The translations under genes were made by a program, and so were the position numbers. Below are positions 17,804-26,868 of a stretch of DNA of 64,000 nt, in pieces. Position 1 is the stretch's first letter, and each line of letters begins with the position of its first letter. This stretch comes from Chloracidobacterium sp. CP2_5A (GTDB taxonomy: Bacteria > Acidobacteriota > Blastocatellia > Chloracidobacteriales > Chloracidobacteriaceae): contig NKPT01000012.1 in NCBI GenBank assembly GCA_002254845.1, positions 1 to 64,000 on the forward strand, read 5' to 3'. The notes under the pieces are model-generated. The model worked only from the letters and a program-made list of their open reading frames with translations, searched no databases and had not been told where the DNA came from.

Positions 17804-18763
17804 GTGAAGATTGGCTTTGCGAGGCGGTTCGCCATTGTCTGGCTATGCGTTGGCGCCATATTCGCCAGCGGATGCCTCACATCGCGGGTGACGCTGCCGC
17901 GCCTGTTGTCGCTTGAGCCGCCGGTTCTGGCCGCCAACTTGGTCGGGCGCATCGCCGATCTCCAGCAAGTGCAGGCGATCCGGACGGCGGTGCAGTTGCA
18001 GTTCACCGACTACCGGGATTCCGCGCGCGGCGTCGGCAAGGCGTATCCTTCGGCTGGGGGGGCGTTGGTTCTGCGCCGCCCGCAGTTTATCCGCTTGCAG
18101 GTACAGGCTTCCCTGCTCGGCTCGCTCGCTGACATGGCATCCGATGGCGAGCGATTCGCCGTCGCCATTTTTTACCCAACCGACCGGCAAGCGTTCATTC
18201 ACGGCTCGAACCTGAAGACCTACAGCGCGACTCTGCCGAGCCTGTCCGAGCAACAGGGGATAAGCGCATTTGCCAATCTTCGACCGCAACACCTGTCGAC
18301 GCCGCTATTACCGCCGCCAATTCCGCTGGATGCGCCGGAAGTCAGTTGGTCGGTCTTTGAAACGCGGCGCGACGAGATGGAGAGCGCCGGAACGCGCCCC
18401 GGATGGGTGACACGGACGTACTATCTGCTCTATGTTGCCCAGCGAAGCGCGGCCGGGCAGTGGCAGCCCCGCTTCATTTATTGGTTTGACCGAACGCTGC
18501 CCGGAACGCCGCTGACGCGCCTTGAAGTTTTTGAAGACGGGGGCAGGTTGAGCACAGTATCGGAGTTTGGGGGCTACGCGACGGCGGACGGCAAACTGAA
18601 GGCGCTGCCGGAGTGGGTGCGAATTTTGCGCCCGGCCGAAGGCTACGCGCTGCGCGTGACGTTTCAGTCGCCGGAGGTGAACCCGGCGTCGCTCCCGGAC
18701 GACGTTTTCACGTTGACCAATGATCGTAACTTGAAAGTCGTTGATCTCGATGCCCAGCCCTGA
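17804..18763 (+). CDS. Outer-membrane-type lipoprotein, possibly LolB-like
   Basis: I chose the GTG at 17804 because GGGAGAGG lies five bases before it and the product then starts with a compact lipoprotein signal ([15 protein letters not shown], lipobox ASGC). The upstream ATG at 17747 overlaps khpB and adds 19 residues. The 319-residue protein has a beta-rich body ([58 protein letters not shown]), resembling LolA/LolB half-barrels. It is followed by a LolD-type ATPase and a LolA-like carrier, which supports a lipoprotein or lipid transfer role. That role is inferred from fold impression and context. Confidence 0.65.
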   Translation: MKIGFARRFAIVWLCVGAIFASGCLTSRVTLPRLLSLEPPVLAANLVGRIADLQQVQAIRTAVQLQFTDYRDSARGVGKAYPSAGGALVLRRPQFIRLQVQASLLGSLADMASDGERFAVAIFYPTDRQAFIHGSNLKTYSATLPSLSEQQGISAFANLRPQHLSTPLLPPPIPLDAPEVSWSVFETRRDEMESAGTRPGWVTRTYYLLYVAQRSAAGQWQPRFIYWFDRTLPGTPLTRLEVFEDGGRLSTVSEFGGYATADGKLKALPEWVRILRPAEGYALRVTFQSPEVNPASLPDDVFTLTNDRNLKVVDLDAQP

Positions 18764-19496
18764 AGTCTTGCCTGGCCCAGCCACCGCCTCGGCGAGCGCC
18801 GCCATTCCGCCGATTGTCGCCGCGCGAGGGGTGACTGTGGTTTACAAAGTCGGACGGGTCGCCGTGCGCGCGCTTGACGACGTGAGCTTTACCGTGCAGC
18901 GCGGCGAGTTTGTCTCGGTTATTGGACAGTCCGGGTCCGGGAAGTCCACGCTGCTTCACGCGCTGGGCGGGCTGCTGACGCCAACGGCTGGCTCGATTGT
19001 GATCGACGGCCAAGACTTGGCGAGCGCGAGCGACCAGCGGCGCACCGCGATTCGCCGCCGGAGCATCGGCATCGTTTTTCAACGCTTTAATCTTTTCCCG
19101 ACCCTTTCCGCGGATGGCAACCTGCGGCTGGCCGAGCGCATTCGCGGAAGCAACGGGGGCGATCCGGCGCATCGCCGCGAGTTGCTGCGGCTTCTGAACC
19201 TTGAGCAGCGTCTGCACCACAAGCCGCTGGAGCTATCCGGCGGCGAGCAACAGCGCGTCGCAGTGGCGCGCGCGCTGATCAACCGCCCGCCACTGCTCCT
19301 GGCGGATGAGCCGACCGGCAATCTCGACAGCGAAAACTCGCGGATTGTTCTCGGCATGCTCCGTCGCCTCAACGAAGAGCTTCAGCAAACGGTCATCATG
19401 ATTACCCACAACCCTGAAGCCGCGGCCATTGGCTCGCGGATCATTTCGATGCGGGATGGGAAAATCATCGCCGATCAGCCCAACGAATCCCGATGA
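18750..19496 (+). CDS. ABC transporter ATPase, LolD/MacB type
   Basis: The 248-residue ATPase has Walker [11 protein letters not shown]-loop [10 protein letters not shown], signature [15 protein letters not shown], Walker [13 protein letters not shown] and switch MITHNPEAA. This set is typical of the LolD/MacB/FtsE subgroup that drives mechanotransmission permeases. The ATG at 18750 overlaps the lipoprotein stop by 14 bases; an in-frame TTG lies nine bases earlier. No FtsX/LolC-type permease is adjacent: the next gene has a single membrane segment. The permease partner must be elsewhere. Confidence 0.88.
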   Translation: MPSPEVLPGPATASASAAIPPIVAARGVTVVYKVGRVAVRALDDVSFTVQRGEFVSVIGQSGSGKSTLLHALGGLLTPTAGSIVIDGQDLASASDQRRTAIRRRSIGIVFQRFNLFPTLSADGNLRLAERIRGSNGGDPAHRRELLRLLNLEQRLHHKPLELSGGEQQRVAVARALINRPPLLLADEPTGNLDSENSRIVLGMLRRLNEELQQTVIMITHNPEAAAIGSRIISMRDGKIIADQPNESR

Positions 19497-19852
19497 AGGC
19501 TCTCTTTCGCGTCGTCAAAGCCGCTGTGCTGTGGAACTATGAGCGAGGCTCATGGCAATACGACGTCCTGTGCTGCCTGATTATCGCCTTTATCTTTTTG
19601 ATTCCGTCGAGCTGGCTTGACGAGCGCCCGGCGTCGCGGCGGCAGGCCGCGTCGCGTCTGGGCAACATTGGGCATCCGGAGTTCATCCGCATGGACGAGC
19701 TTGGACGCCTGCCGCCCGCCGCAACGTTGCAGGCGGCGCTGGAAAAAGCGGGCGAGGCGCGGCTGAAGCGGCCCGCTCGCATCCGGCACTTTGAGCCAGT
19801 CAATGACCGCTCGGGACAGCGCGTTGCCGGGTATAACGTTTGGTTTGAATAG
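19493..19852 (+). CDS. Small single-pass membrane protein of unknown function
   Basis: This 119-residue protein has an amphipathic start, one membrane segment ([14 protein letters not shown], about 26-39) and a polar, probably periplasmic, C-terminal domain with [19 protein letters not shown] and [20 protein letters not shown]. Its ATG overlaps the ATPase stop (ATGA), so the two are translationally coupled and probably act together. I do not recognise the family. Confidence 0.7.
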   Translation: MKALFRVVKAAVLWNYERGSWQYDVLCCLIIAFIFLIPSSWLDERPASRRQAASRLGNIGHPEFIRMDELGRLPPAATLQAALEKAGEARLKRPARIRHFEPVNDRSGQRVAGYNVWFE

Positions 19853-19884
19853 GCGGCCCGCGCGAGAGGCGGACTCCTAACGCG

Positions 19885-19914
19885 ATTTTTTTGGCAGTAT
19901 TTTTTTGGCAGTAT
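19885..19914 (+). repeat. 14-bp tandem duplication with promoter-like sequence
   Basis: The 16-base string ATTTTTTTGGCAGTAT occurs at 19885-19900 and again at 19899-19914, a duplication with a 14-base period. It brings TTGGCA at 19891-19896 15 bases before TATAAG (19912-19917), a plausible though short-spaced sigma-70 type promoter for the LolA-like gene. The repeat is seen; the promoter is inference. Confidence 0.6.
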
Positions 19915-19948
19915 AAGCGTCCGCCATCATTCAGGAGTGGAGCGAAGC

Positions 19949-20647
19949 ATGATGAAAAAGCGGGAAATGCGGCGACTGACGATCACCGGGCTGCTGAGCC
20001 TGGGAGGTCTCGCGGCGGTTGGATTCCCCGGCAGCGTTCGCGCCGACGGCGCGGACCTTCAAACGGTGGTCAAGAATCTCCAGAGCGCCAGTCAGCGGCT
20101 CAGCGGATTGCAGGCGACGGTGACGCACCAGCGCGTCAATTCCCAGCTCGGCGTGCGCGAGCCGTGGCAAGCTGGAACGCTGCGCTTTAGCTTGCGCGGA
20201 AATGTGCGCCGCCTGCGGATTGATTACACTGAGCCACAGCCAAAAACGGTTGTCGTCAATGGCAATGAAGCCATTCTGGTCGAGCCGGCGCTCAATCAGG
20301 CGTTTGTGAGCACCGCTAACGAAATTGCCAAGAAGACCGCCTCAGCCAGCTTGCTGACCGTCCTCACGGATGCGCGTCAGCTTTCGGAAAATTTTGACGC
20401 TTTGCTCGAAGGCGACGAGGCGATTGAAGGTCAGCCCACAACGAAGCTGTCCCTGCGTCCGAAGGGGAAGAGCCAATATACCCGGCTTGAAGTTTGGGTC
20501 TCGCATCAAACTTGGCTTCCGATTAAGCAAGTTCTTCACACGCGCAGTGACTACACGACCATTCTGCTGACGAATGTTCGGCTGCAAGCCATTCCAGAGT
20601 CGAGCTTTAAGGTCGATTACAGCAAGTACAAGGTCGTGCGCGGCTAG
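19949..20647 (+). CDS. LolA-like outer-membrane lipoprotein carrier family protein
   Basis: I chose the ATG at 19949, with GGAG six bases upstream; a GTG at 19937 is in frame. The 232-residue product has a signal peptide (RLTITGLLSLGGLAAVGFPGSVRA) and a LolA-type half-barrel: LQTVVKNLQSASQRLSGLQA, GTLRFSLRGNVRRLRIDY, VVNGNEAILVEPALNQAF and TRLEVWVSHQTWLPIKQV. LolA-family proteins carry lipoproteins, or lipids in related families, across the periplasm. The preceding lipoprotein and LolD-type ATPase support this. A strict LolA orthologue is not proven. Confidence 0.78.
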   Translation: MMKKREMRRLTITGLLSLGGLAAVGFPGSVRADGADLQTVVKNLQSASQRLSGLQATVTHQRVNSQLGVREPWQAGTLRFSLRGNVRRLRIDYTEPQPKTVVVNGNEAILVEPALNQAFVSTANEIAKKTASASLLTVLTDARQLSENFDALLEGDEAIEGQPTTKLSLRPKGKSQYTRLEVWVSHQTWLPIKQVLHTRSDYTTILLTNVRLQAIPESSFKVDYSKYKVVRG

Positions 20648-20672
20648 CGCGCTTCCGCGCCGCGCTCTGCCG

Positions 20673-21983
20673 TCAGAGCAGACCGCGGGTCTTGACCTCG
20701 AGGTAGCGGTTGACGAGCGCGATGGAGAGCTGGCCGGTCGGAACATCCAGCGCCAGGCCGCCCAGCTCAATGATGCGGTTCAGCGCCTGCTCGCGCTGCG
20801 TCAGCAGCTCTTCCGCCACCGACTGCGCGTAAACCGCCTCCAGCGAGTCTGGCGCCGGCTTGACGAACGCCCGCAGGTCGCGGTCCCCAATGGCGACGAT
20901 CAACGGCAGGTGGCGCGGTATTAGCGCCGCCGTATGCGCCAGCAGGTCGGCGGAAGCGTCGGCGTCCACCACGTCCGTCAAGAGGATCGCCAGCGACCGC
21001 TTTCGGCAGTGGCGGCTCAAGTGAGTGAAGGCGCGCGCGTAGGACGGCTCAACCATCTGCGGCTGCACATCGTGCAGGAGTTCCAGCGCCGCCCCAAGCT
21101 GGCTGGATCCCGGCTTGGGCGGCAGAAAGTCATCCACCCGGCGCGCGAAGGCGAGGACGCCGACTTGGTCGCCGCCCGCGACGGCGACATAAGCCAGCGC
21201 CAAAGCCGCATTAACGGCATAATCCAGCTTGGTCAGGCTTCCGATGCGGGCAGTCATGAGGCGACCGCAATCGAGCATCAGAATGACGCTTTGGCTGCGC
21301 TCAATTTGGTATTGCCGCGTCACGAGCTTGCCGCGCCGCGCCGAGGCGGCCCAGGCCACATGGCGCAGCTCGTCGCCAGTGACAAACTCCCGCAACGACT
21401 CAAACTCCCGCCCCTGCCCGCGCAGGCGCTGCCGGCGCTCGCCCTGCCGGCCCAGGCGATACGCCTCAATGACCTGCCGCTGCGCCGCTCGAAAATCAGG
21501 ATAGACCTTGACGGGCTCAGCCGCCGGAATCGTCGCCTGCCGCCAGACCAGCCCCCATGGGCCGAGCAGCCGAATCGCGATATCCCCGAACATGAAGCGC
21601 CCCCGCGCCGGCGCCGTCAGCTCATATGTCATGGAAGCCGCGCCGCGCGCCGGGACGACAATCCGCCCCTCGCGCGACTGAGCCTGCATGGCAGGCGGGT
21701 ATTCATCCTTAAGCCACAGGGTTAGCGGCGCGCGGCGGTGATTCTTGACCTCAATCGCGACCTTGTTGCCGCCGCCAATGGCGAAGCGCTCGGCGCAGAC
21801 TCGTTGAACGCTAAGACTGCCCTGGATCGGCGTCCGCGCAGCGTCCAGGAACGCCGCTCCAAGAAGCGCGATGTCGAAAAGCAGTCCGGCCCAGAGAAAG
21901 ACCGGATTGATCCAGCCGAGCGACAGCGCGCCTAGCCCGGCGGCGAAAGCTGTGATAAACCGGGCTGTAAAAACAAAACTCAT
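20673..21983 (-). CDS. DUF58 domain protein with vWA-like fold
   Basis: The 436-residue protein has two N-terminal membrane segments, then a beta domain. The DUF58 core is GREFESLREFVTGDELRHVAWAASAR (given in part as ESLREFVTGDELRHVAW), followed by SVILMLDCGRLM with the vWA-like DxGxxM metal site and SLAILLTDVVD. DUF58 proteins usually sit beside MoxR ATPases and transglutaminase-like proteins, acting as chaperone partners; none is adjacent here. It is convergent with the LolA-like gene (25 bases apart). Confidence 0.85.
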   Translation of the reverse strand: MSFVFTARFITAFAAGLGALSLGWINPVFLWAGLLFDIALLGAAFLDAARTPIQGSLSVQRVCAERFAIGGGNKVAIEVKNHRRAPLTLWLKDEYPPAMQAQSREGRIVVPARGAASMTYELTAPARGRFMFGDIAIRLLGPWGLVWRQATIPAAEPVKVYPDFRAAQRQVIEAYRLGRQGERRQRLRGQGREFESLREFVTGDELRHVAWAASARRGKLVTRQYQIERSQSVILMLDCGRLMTARIGSLTKLDYAVNAALALAYVAVAGGDQVGVLAFARRVDDFLPPKPGSSQLGAALELLHDVQPQMVEPSYARAFTHLSRHCRKRSLAILLTDVVDADASADLLAHTAALIPRHLPLIVAIGDRDLRAFVKPAPDSLEAVYAQSVAEELLTQREQALNRIIELGGLALDVPTGQLSIALVNRYLEVKTRGLL

Positions 21984-22147
21984 ATTTTGGTACAGGCATC
22001 AGAAGGAACGCTTTTATAACGCTTTTCTTATGCGGCAACATAGTATCTCGCCGCGGCCGACACAATCGCCGTTTCGTCTTGGTTCCGCCTTCGGCGAAGG
22101 GCGTTTTGGAATGAACGGGGCGTAGTCCCATCGCGTCCCTGTCGGCC

Positions 22148-23683
22148 ATGGCATACCACCCAATTCGGCGATTGCTCCGACCCGCATCCACCGGCTTGTT
22201 GCTGCTTTTCGCGGCGGCAGCGCCCCACTCCATCGCTGGCGCGCAGGGAAGCGCCCTGGGACTAGCGCTGCTTTGGCTTCTGGAGCGGCTTTTCCCGGCT
22301 TCCGACGCCGCCAATGGGCATCCTCCAGGCGCGCCGCGCGTCGCTGAATGGTGGCTGCCGCTGGCAACGTTTTTCGCGCTCTGCGCGGCGTCGGCGCTGA
22401 CATCCTATGAGCCAACCCTGAGCTTGGACGGCCTCCGGAGCGTGGCCTTCATGGCCACCTGCGGGGTGGTTGCGCGCTGGGTGACATCGCGCGCGCAGGC
22501 CTGGCAATTGGCTTGCGCCCTGCTACTGTCAGCTCAGTTCGGGCTGCTTTACACCGGCTATCAGTTCGCCCGGGGCGTTGGGGTGCAGCTAGTCGAAATC
22601 GCGCCGGATTCGCCGCTGCGCCCGTATTTTGAGCCGGGAGACGTGCTCTTGCGCGTGGACGGCCAACCTGCGCGAACGCCGGAGGACGTTGCTCGGCTCA
22701 TCCTGCGAGAGCCCGCCGCGCCTAGCCAAGGGGCGAAAAGCCGATTGGTGAAATTGACTGGGCGGCGCGTGGAATTGCCGCTCGCGGCGGAGCTTGACCG
22801 TCTGAGCCTGCGCGCGCGGGTGGAGCGGCTTGGCGCGGCGGGGCTGGGCATTCAAGCCAGCGCGCCGGCCCGCGACTTTCGCGCCAGCGGCTTTTTTTCG
22901 CACTATGTAACGTATGCCGAGACGCTTCAGATTCTTATTTCGCTGGCCGTTGGGCTGGCGTGGCGAAGGTCCGACCGCTGGCGCTGGCGGCTGGGCGCGA
23001 TGGCGGCGCTCCTGACGCTGGGGCTGTGGCTAACGCTTTCCCGCGGCCCGACCGGCGGGCTCATTGTGAGCCTGGGCGTCATGCTGTATTTGCTTTGGCG
23101 CGAGGGCGCCCTGGGCGCTCAGCGCGTGGTAGCCGGCATCGCCATTGCCGCCATTCTGTTGGCGAGCGGGCTGGCTTACGCTTACGCCGTGCGCCGCATG
23201 GATGTGGTCGATACGCGCGAGAGCAGCCTGTTCTGGCGACTCGTGATTTGGCAGGAAGGCGTTGACTTGGCGTCAAAGCATCCCTGGCTTGGCATTGGGC
23301 GGCAGAGCGACAAGCTCCATGCCGCTGAGTGGGGGCTGTATGCCGCCGGCGAGCTGCCGCCGGGACACTTCCACAACACCTACCTGCAAATCGCGGTGTG
23401 GTATGGGCTGCCCGCTCTGGCGGCTTATATCTGGCTTCTTCTGACCTATTTCAGCCAACTCCTGCGTCGCGCGCGCGACGGCGTCGCGCTGGGCGCGCTG
23501 GGCGCGCTAGCAGGCTTCGCTGCCAGCGGCATCACGCATTTTAACCTTGGCGATGGGGAGGTGGCGATGATGCTGTGGCTAGTCTTGGGCCTGGCGCTGG
23601 GTCCGGCGGACGCGGTTCCGGCGAATGTCGCGCGCTACTCGCCAGTGGATGGAACGGTTTCATCCGGCAGCCATTTCGCATAG
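22148..23683 (+). CDS. O-antigen ligase/polymerase (Wzy_C) membrane protein with inserted PDZ-like domain
   Basis: The 511-residue polytopic protein has the O-antigen ligase core in its second half: LTLSRGPTGGLIVSLG, HPWLGIGRQSD and GHFHNTYLQIAVWYGLPALA. Between membrane segments, at about residues 143-215, lies a soluble block with PDZ-like features: VGVQLVEIAPDSPLRPYF, EPGDVLLRVDGQPARTPEDV, then REPAAP and ELPL. It resembles the second half of RseP/HtrA PDZ repeats. The active loop is expected in the periplasm, so the insertion may bind a C-terminal peptide. The PDZ call is my reading and has not been compared by structure. SurA follows after eight bases. Confidence 0.78.
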   Translation: MAYHPIRRLLRPASTGLLLLFAAAAPHSIAGAQGSALGLALLWLLERLFPASDAANGHPPGAPRVAEWWLPLATFFALCAASALTSYEPTLSLDGLRSVAFMATCGVVARWVTSRAQAWQLACALLLSAQFGLLYTGYQFARGVGVQLVEIAPDSPLRPYFEPGDVLLRVDGQPARTPEDVARLILREPAAPSQGAKSRLVKLTGRRVELPLAAELDRLSLRARVERLGAAGLGIQASAPARDFRASGFFSHYVTYAETLQILISLAVGLAWRRSDRWRWRLGAMAALLTLGLWLTLSRGPTGGLIVSLGVMLYLLWREGALGAQRVVAGIAIAAILLASGLAYAYAVRRMDVVDTRESSLFWRLVIWQEGVDLASKHPWLGIGRQSDKLHAAEWGLYAAGELPPGHFHNTYLQIAVWYGLPALAAYIWLLLTYFSQLLRRARDGVALGALGALAGFAASGITHFNLGDGEVAMMLWLVLGLALGPADAVPANVARYSPVDGTVSSGSHFA

Positions 23684-23691
23684 GATGCGCG

Positions 23692-24855
23692 ATGCGTTGG
23701 GCGCCGTCGCGCCCGAAAAGTTTAGCGGCTTGGGGTCGTGGGGTTTTGCGAGTGAAGGTCATAACGCGCTGGCAGCGGTTGTCCGCGGGCCTTGGCCTGG
23801 TGGCCGGGGCAGGGTTGTTGGTTGTGTCGACGACGCGGGTTCCCATTCTGGCTTCCGCGCAGGAAGCGGTCGTGATTGACGAGACGCTGGCCAGTGTCAA
23901 CAAGGAGCTCATCACGCGCTCGATGCTGCGCCGCGCCGAGAATGCCCTGCGCCGCGACCTTCAGGAACAGTTCCCCGATAATCCCGCCAAACGGGATGAA
24001 GTCTTCGCCCGCTTGCAGCCGCGCTTGCTCGTGAGCTTGATTGACGAGCGTCTGATCGCGCAGCGAGCGGAAGAGATCGGCGTGATGCCGGAAATTGAAG
24101 CCCAGATCAACGCGACGATTCTTGAACTCTGCAAGCAAAACAATCTTGAGAACCTCGACGCCTGTCGCGCCGCCATGGAGCGCCAAGGCTTGACCATGGA
24201 AGACATTCGCTCAAGCTATCGCGGGCAGTTCATGCGTCAGGCGGTCTATGGGCAGGATGTCTATAGCGCGCTGGTTGAACAGGTGACAAACCGCGAGGCG
24301 GAGGAGTACTACCGCTCGCATGCCGCGGATTTCACCGAGCCGGGCGAGTTTGAAATCAGCGAAATCCACATTGCCTTCACGCCGGAGACGCTCGCCGCCG
24401 CCGAGGCGCGCGCGCGTCAGGCCTACAGAGAGGTCAAGGCTGGCAAGCCCTTCGCCGAAGTGGCGCAGGCCTTCTCGGACGAAAAGCGCGCTTCGCGGGC
24501 CGCGGGCGGCAAGCTTCCCCCCTACAAGGACAATCAGTTGGCGGAAGAGTTCAAGGCTGAGCTCGAAAAGCTCAAGCCCGGCGAGGTGACGCCGATTCTC
24601 AAGCTGGAGAAGGCGTATCAAATCCTGCGTTTGGATGCCCGCCGCCCGCCTTCGGTCAAGCCGTTTTCAGAGGTGCGCGACGTGGTCAAGCGCATCATCG
24701 CCCAGCAGCGCGCCGATGCTAAAATCAAGGCCTACCTGCGCGAATTGCGCGCCAAGGCGCTGATTCGCCTAGCTGACCCCTACCGCAACGCGATTATCGA
24801 AGCCGAGAAGGCGGAGGACGCCGAGGCTGCAGCGGCGCCGCGGAAAGATAGCTGA
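23692..24855 (+). CDS. surA: SurA-type periplasmic peptidyl-prolyl isomerase/chaperone
   Basis: The ATG at 23692 (AGGA seven bases upstream) gives 387 residues; a GTG at 23752 is an alternative giving a shorter signal peptide. After the signal region (ending near ASAQ) come the SurA N-terminal helices (ETLASVNKELITRSMLRRAE, LLVSLIDERLIAQRAEEIGV). A single parvulin domain follows (FEISEIHIAFTPETLAAAEA, KPFAEVAQAFSDEKRASRAAG, LKPGEVTPILKLEKAYQILRL). It should aid folding of outer-membrane proteins. It is translated just after the O-antigen ligase gene. The longer frame inside that gene was not used. Confidence 0.82.
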   Translation: MRWAPSRPKSLAAWGRGVLRVKVITRWQRLSAGLGLVAGAGLLVVSTTRVPILASAQEAVVIDETLASVNKELITRSMLRRAENALRRDLQEQFPDNPAKRDEVFARLQPRLLVSLIDERLIAQRAEEIGVMPEIEAQINATILELCKQNNLENLDACRAAMERQGLTMEDIRSSYRGQFMRQAVYGQDVYSALVEQVTNREAEEYYRSHAADFTEPGEFEISEIHIAFTPETLAAAEARARQAYREVKAGKPFAEVAQAFSDEKRASRAAGGKLPPYKDNQLAEEFKAELEKLKPGEVTPILKLEKAYQILRLDARRPPSVKPFSEVRDVVKRIIAQQRADAKIKAYLRELRAKALIRLADPYRNAIIEAEKAEDAEAAAAPRKDS

Positions 24856-25068
24856 GCGAGGGTGGCGCGGCGCGGCAAGGGCGACGCCGCTTGAGTCGCG
24901 CCGGCCCTTGCGCGGGCGGCTCGCTGAGGGCGCGCCCGTCGGCTTTCCGCTGTGCCGCCGGGCAAGCGGGGGCAAACTCGAACGCGATGTGTAAGCTTGA
25001 GCGCGCTCGGCTTCGGACGTAGATTGGAAGCGGTCCTCCCAACCAGCTTTTTTTCCGCTGAGCCGCTT

Positions 25069-26784
25069 ATGCCTACCGCGCTTAACCCGCCGCCGGCCAC
25101 GCTCGACACCCCGGCTATGAACAAAAATCTTGGCGACTATCTCAAAGACTATGGCGCGCCGTTGCCGACCCAGGAAGCCCTTGACTTATTCCTGGGCATT
25201 GCGCGGATTGTCAATGGCATGCACGAGCAGTTCGCCTTTTACGGAAGCGAGCTGCGCGTTGAAAACATCATCCTAAGCGCCGATCAGCCGCCGCGCGTGC
25301 TTGACTGCGGCATCCCGCAATCGCGCTTGGCGGCCAAGTCGGCGACGCCGAGCGAGGTCGCGCAGGGCATTCGCCAAGACATCCATCAGCTTGGCGTGAT
25401 TTTGTATCGCTTGTCCACGGGACAGTCGCCGCCGGAGCGGCGCTCGACCTACAACTTCCGCGCCGATTTTGACGAGGCTTCCGACCTGCCGCCGGTTCCA
25501 GACCCGCGCGCGGCGCATCCGTCCGTTTCCCCCGCAATCGCGCGCTTAGTTGCCAAGGCCACAGCCCGCGATGAGCAGACCCAGGCCCGGCGAATCAGCG
25601 AGTTGCTTCTGCTTCTCGACGCAAAGACCGAGCTAGCCGCGGAAAGCCGGGCGGAAAGCCGGCGCGAGGCGGCGGACCAGCCGGACGTCTCGGCGAGCGA
25701 GCCGCCGGACGGCAGCGCGCCAGCGCGGCGCGAGGCTAAAGTGACGCTGGCCAAGCGCTCCTTGCCGGTTGTGTCGGAGCGGACCGGCTTTGTGATCAAT
25801 GAAGCGGCTGTGAAGCGGGATGCGCCGTCGTCGCCCCAGTCGTCGCCGACCAGTCTTGTGGACGGTATCGCGCAGGCCTTCGCCGATTTAAGCGGAACCG
25901 GCGAGAGGCCGACCGGCAAGGGCTTTAAGTTCTTTCTTGTTGGCGTGAGTTGCTTGCTCTTGCTGGCGGTTGGCTCAGCGGCCTATCGCTTGGTGGTCAA
26001 GTTCCGGCTTGGCGGCGATCAAGGCGCGGCGACGCGCCCCAACATCGAAACCCTGCGGCGGGATGCCGCCGCGTCGAATCGCCCCAAGCTCGCGCCAACG
26101 GCTGCGCCGGAAGACATTGCCGCCCCGCTCCCGCCGCTCGTGGCGATCAAAGGCGGAACCTTCGAGATGGGCAGCCTCGACGGGCAGCCGGACGAGCAGC
26201 CGGTGCGGCGCGTGACGGTTTCCGACTTCGAGATTGGCAAATATGAAGTGACCAACGCGCAGTACAAAGCCTTCTGCGACGCGACGCGCCGTCCGTACCC
26301 CGAAGAGCCAAACTTTGCCCGGCTGCGCAACTATTTTCTGGATTACCCGAACCATCCGGTCGTTCGCGTAAGTTGGGATGACGCCAACGCCTACTGCGTC
26401 TGGCTAAGCGAGCGATCCGGCGATTTGTATCGGTTGCCGACCGAAGCCGAGTGGGAGTATGTGGCCCGGGATAGCCCGATTGGCTGGGATAGCTATAATA
26501 GCGGCGGCGCTCCGCATGAAGTCGGCACGAGCGTTCCCAACGAGTTAGGCATTTATGACCTAATGGGAAATGTTTGGGAGTGGTGCGCGGATTGGTATGG
26601 ACCCTACCCCCCTAATCCGCAAGTCAACCCCAAGGGCGCGCCGCGCGGCACGCATAAGGTTTTACGTGGCTGCTCGTGGTATTTCAGCACGGTGCCTTGC
26701 CGCCCTACGTCGCGGTTCCGCTTTGATCCGACGTTGAATTACTGGTTCAACGGCGGCTTTCGAGTCGTTCGGGCGAAAGGCTGA
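25069..26784 (+). CDS. Degenerate protein-kinase domain fused to FGE-sulfatase fold domain
   Basis: From ATG 25069 the 571-residue product starts with a kinase C-lobe-like region (about 20-185): YGSELRVENIIL takes the place of HRDLKPxN, DCG replaces DFG, and DIHQLGVILYRLSTGQSPP keeps the helix-F region. The ATP-binding N-lobe and catalytic Asp are missing, so it should be a pseudokinase. After a polar linker and one membrane segment (about 287-308) comes an FGE-type domain (VAIKGGTFEMGS, VTNAQYKAFCD, YRLPTEAEWEYVA, IYDLMGNVWEWCADWYG, GCSWYF). The catalytic Cys pair is not intact. It may sense ligands outside. An earlier frame from 24952 exists; the choice of start is uncertain. Confidence 0.78.
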   Translation: MPTALNPPPATLDTPAMNKNLGDYLKDYGAPLPTQEALDLFLGIARIVNGMHEQFAFYGSELRVENIILSADQPPRVLDCGIPQSRLAAKSATPSEVAQGIRQDIHQLGVILYRLSTGQSPPERRSTYNFRADFDEASDLPPVPDPRAAHPSVSPAIARLVAKATARDEQTQARRISELLLLLDAKTELAAESRAESRREAADQPDVSASEPPDGSAPARREAKVTLAKRSLPVVSERTGFVINEAAVKRDAPSSPQSSPTSLVDGIAQAFADLSGTGERPTGKGFKFFLVGVSCLLLLAVGSAAYRLVVKFRLGGDQGAATRPNIETLRRDAAASNRPKLAPTAAPEDIAAPLPPLVAIKGGTFEMGSLDGQPDEQPVRRVTVSDFEIGKYEVTNAQYKAFCDATRRPYPEEPNFARLRNYFLDYPNHPVVRVSWDDANAYCVWLSERSGDLYRLPTEAEWEYVARDSPIGWDSYNSGGAPHEVGTSVPNELGIYDLMGNVWEWCADWYGPYPPNPQVNPKGAPRGTHKVLRGCSWYFSTVPCRPTSRFRFDPTLNYWFNGGFRVVRAKG

Positions 26785-26868
26785 CCGCTTATCGGGCGGC
26801 GATGAGCTTGCAGAGCGCCACAACGCTTGGCTGTCGAATTTCCCTTTCGGCAACTCCGGTAGATGTGT

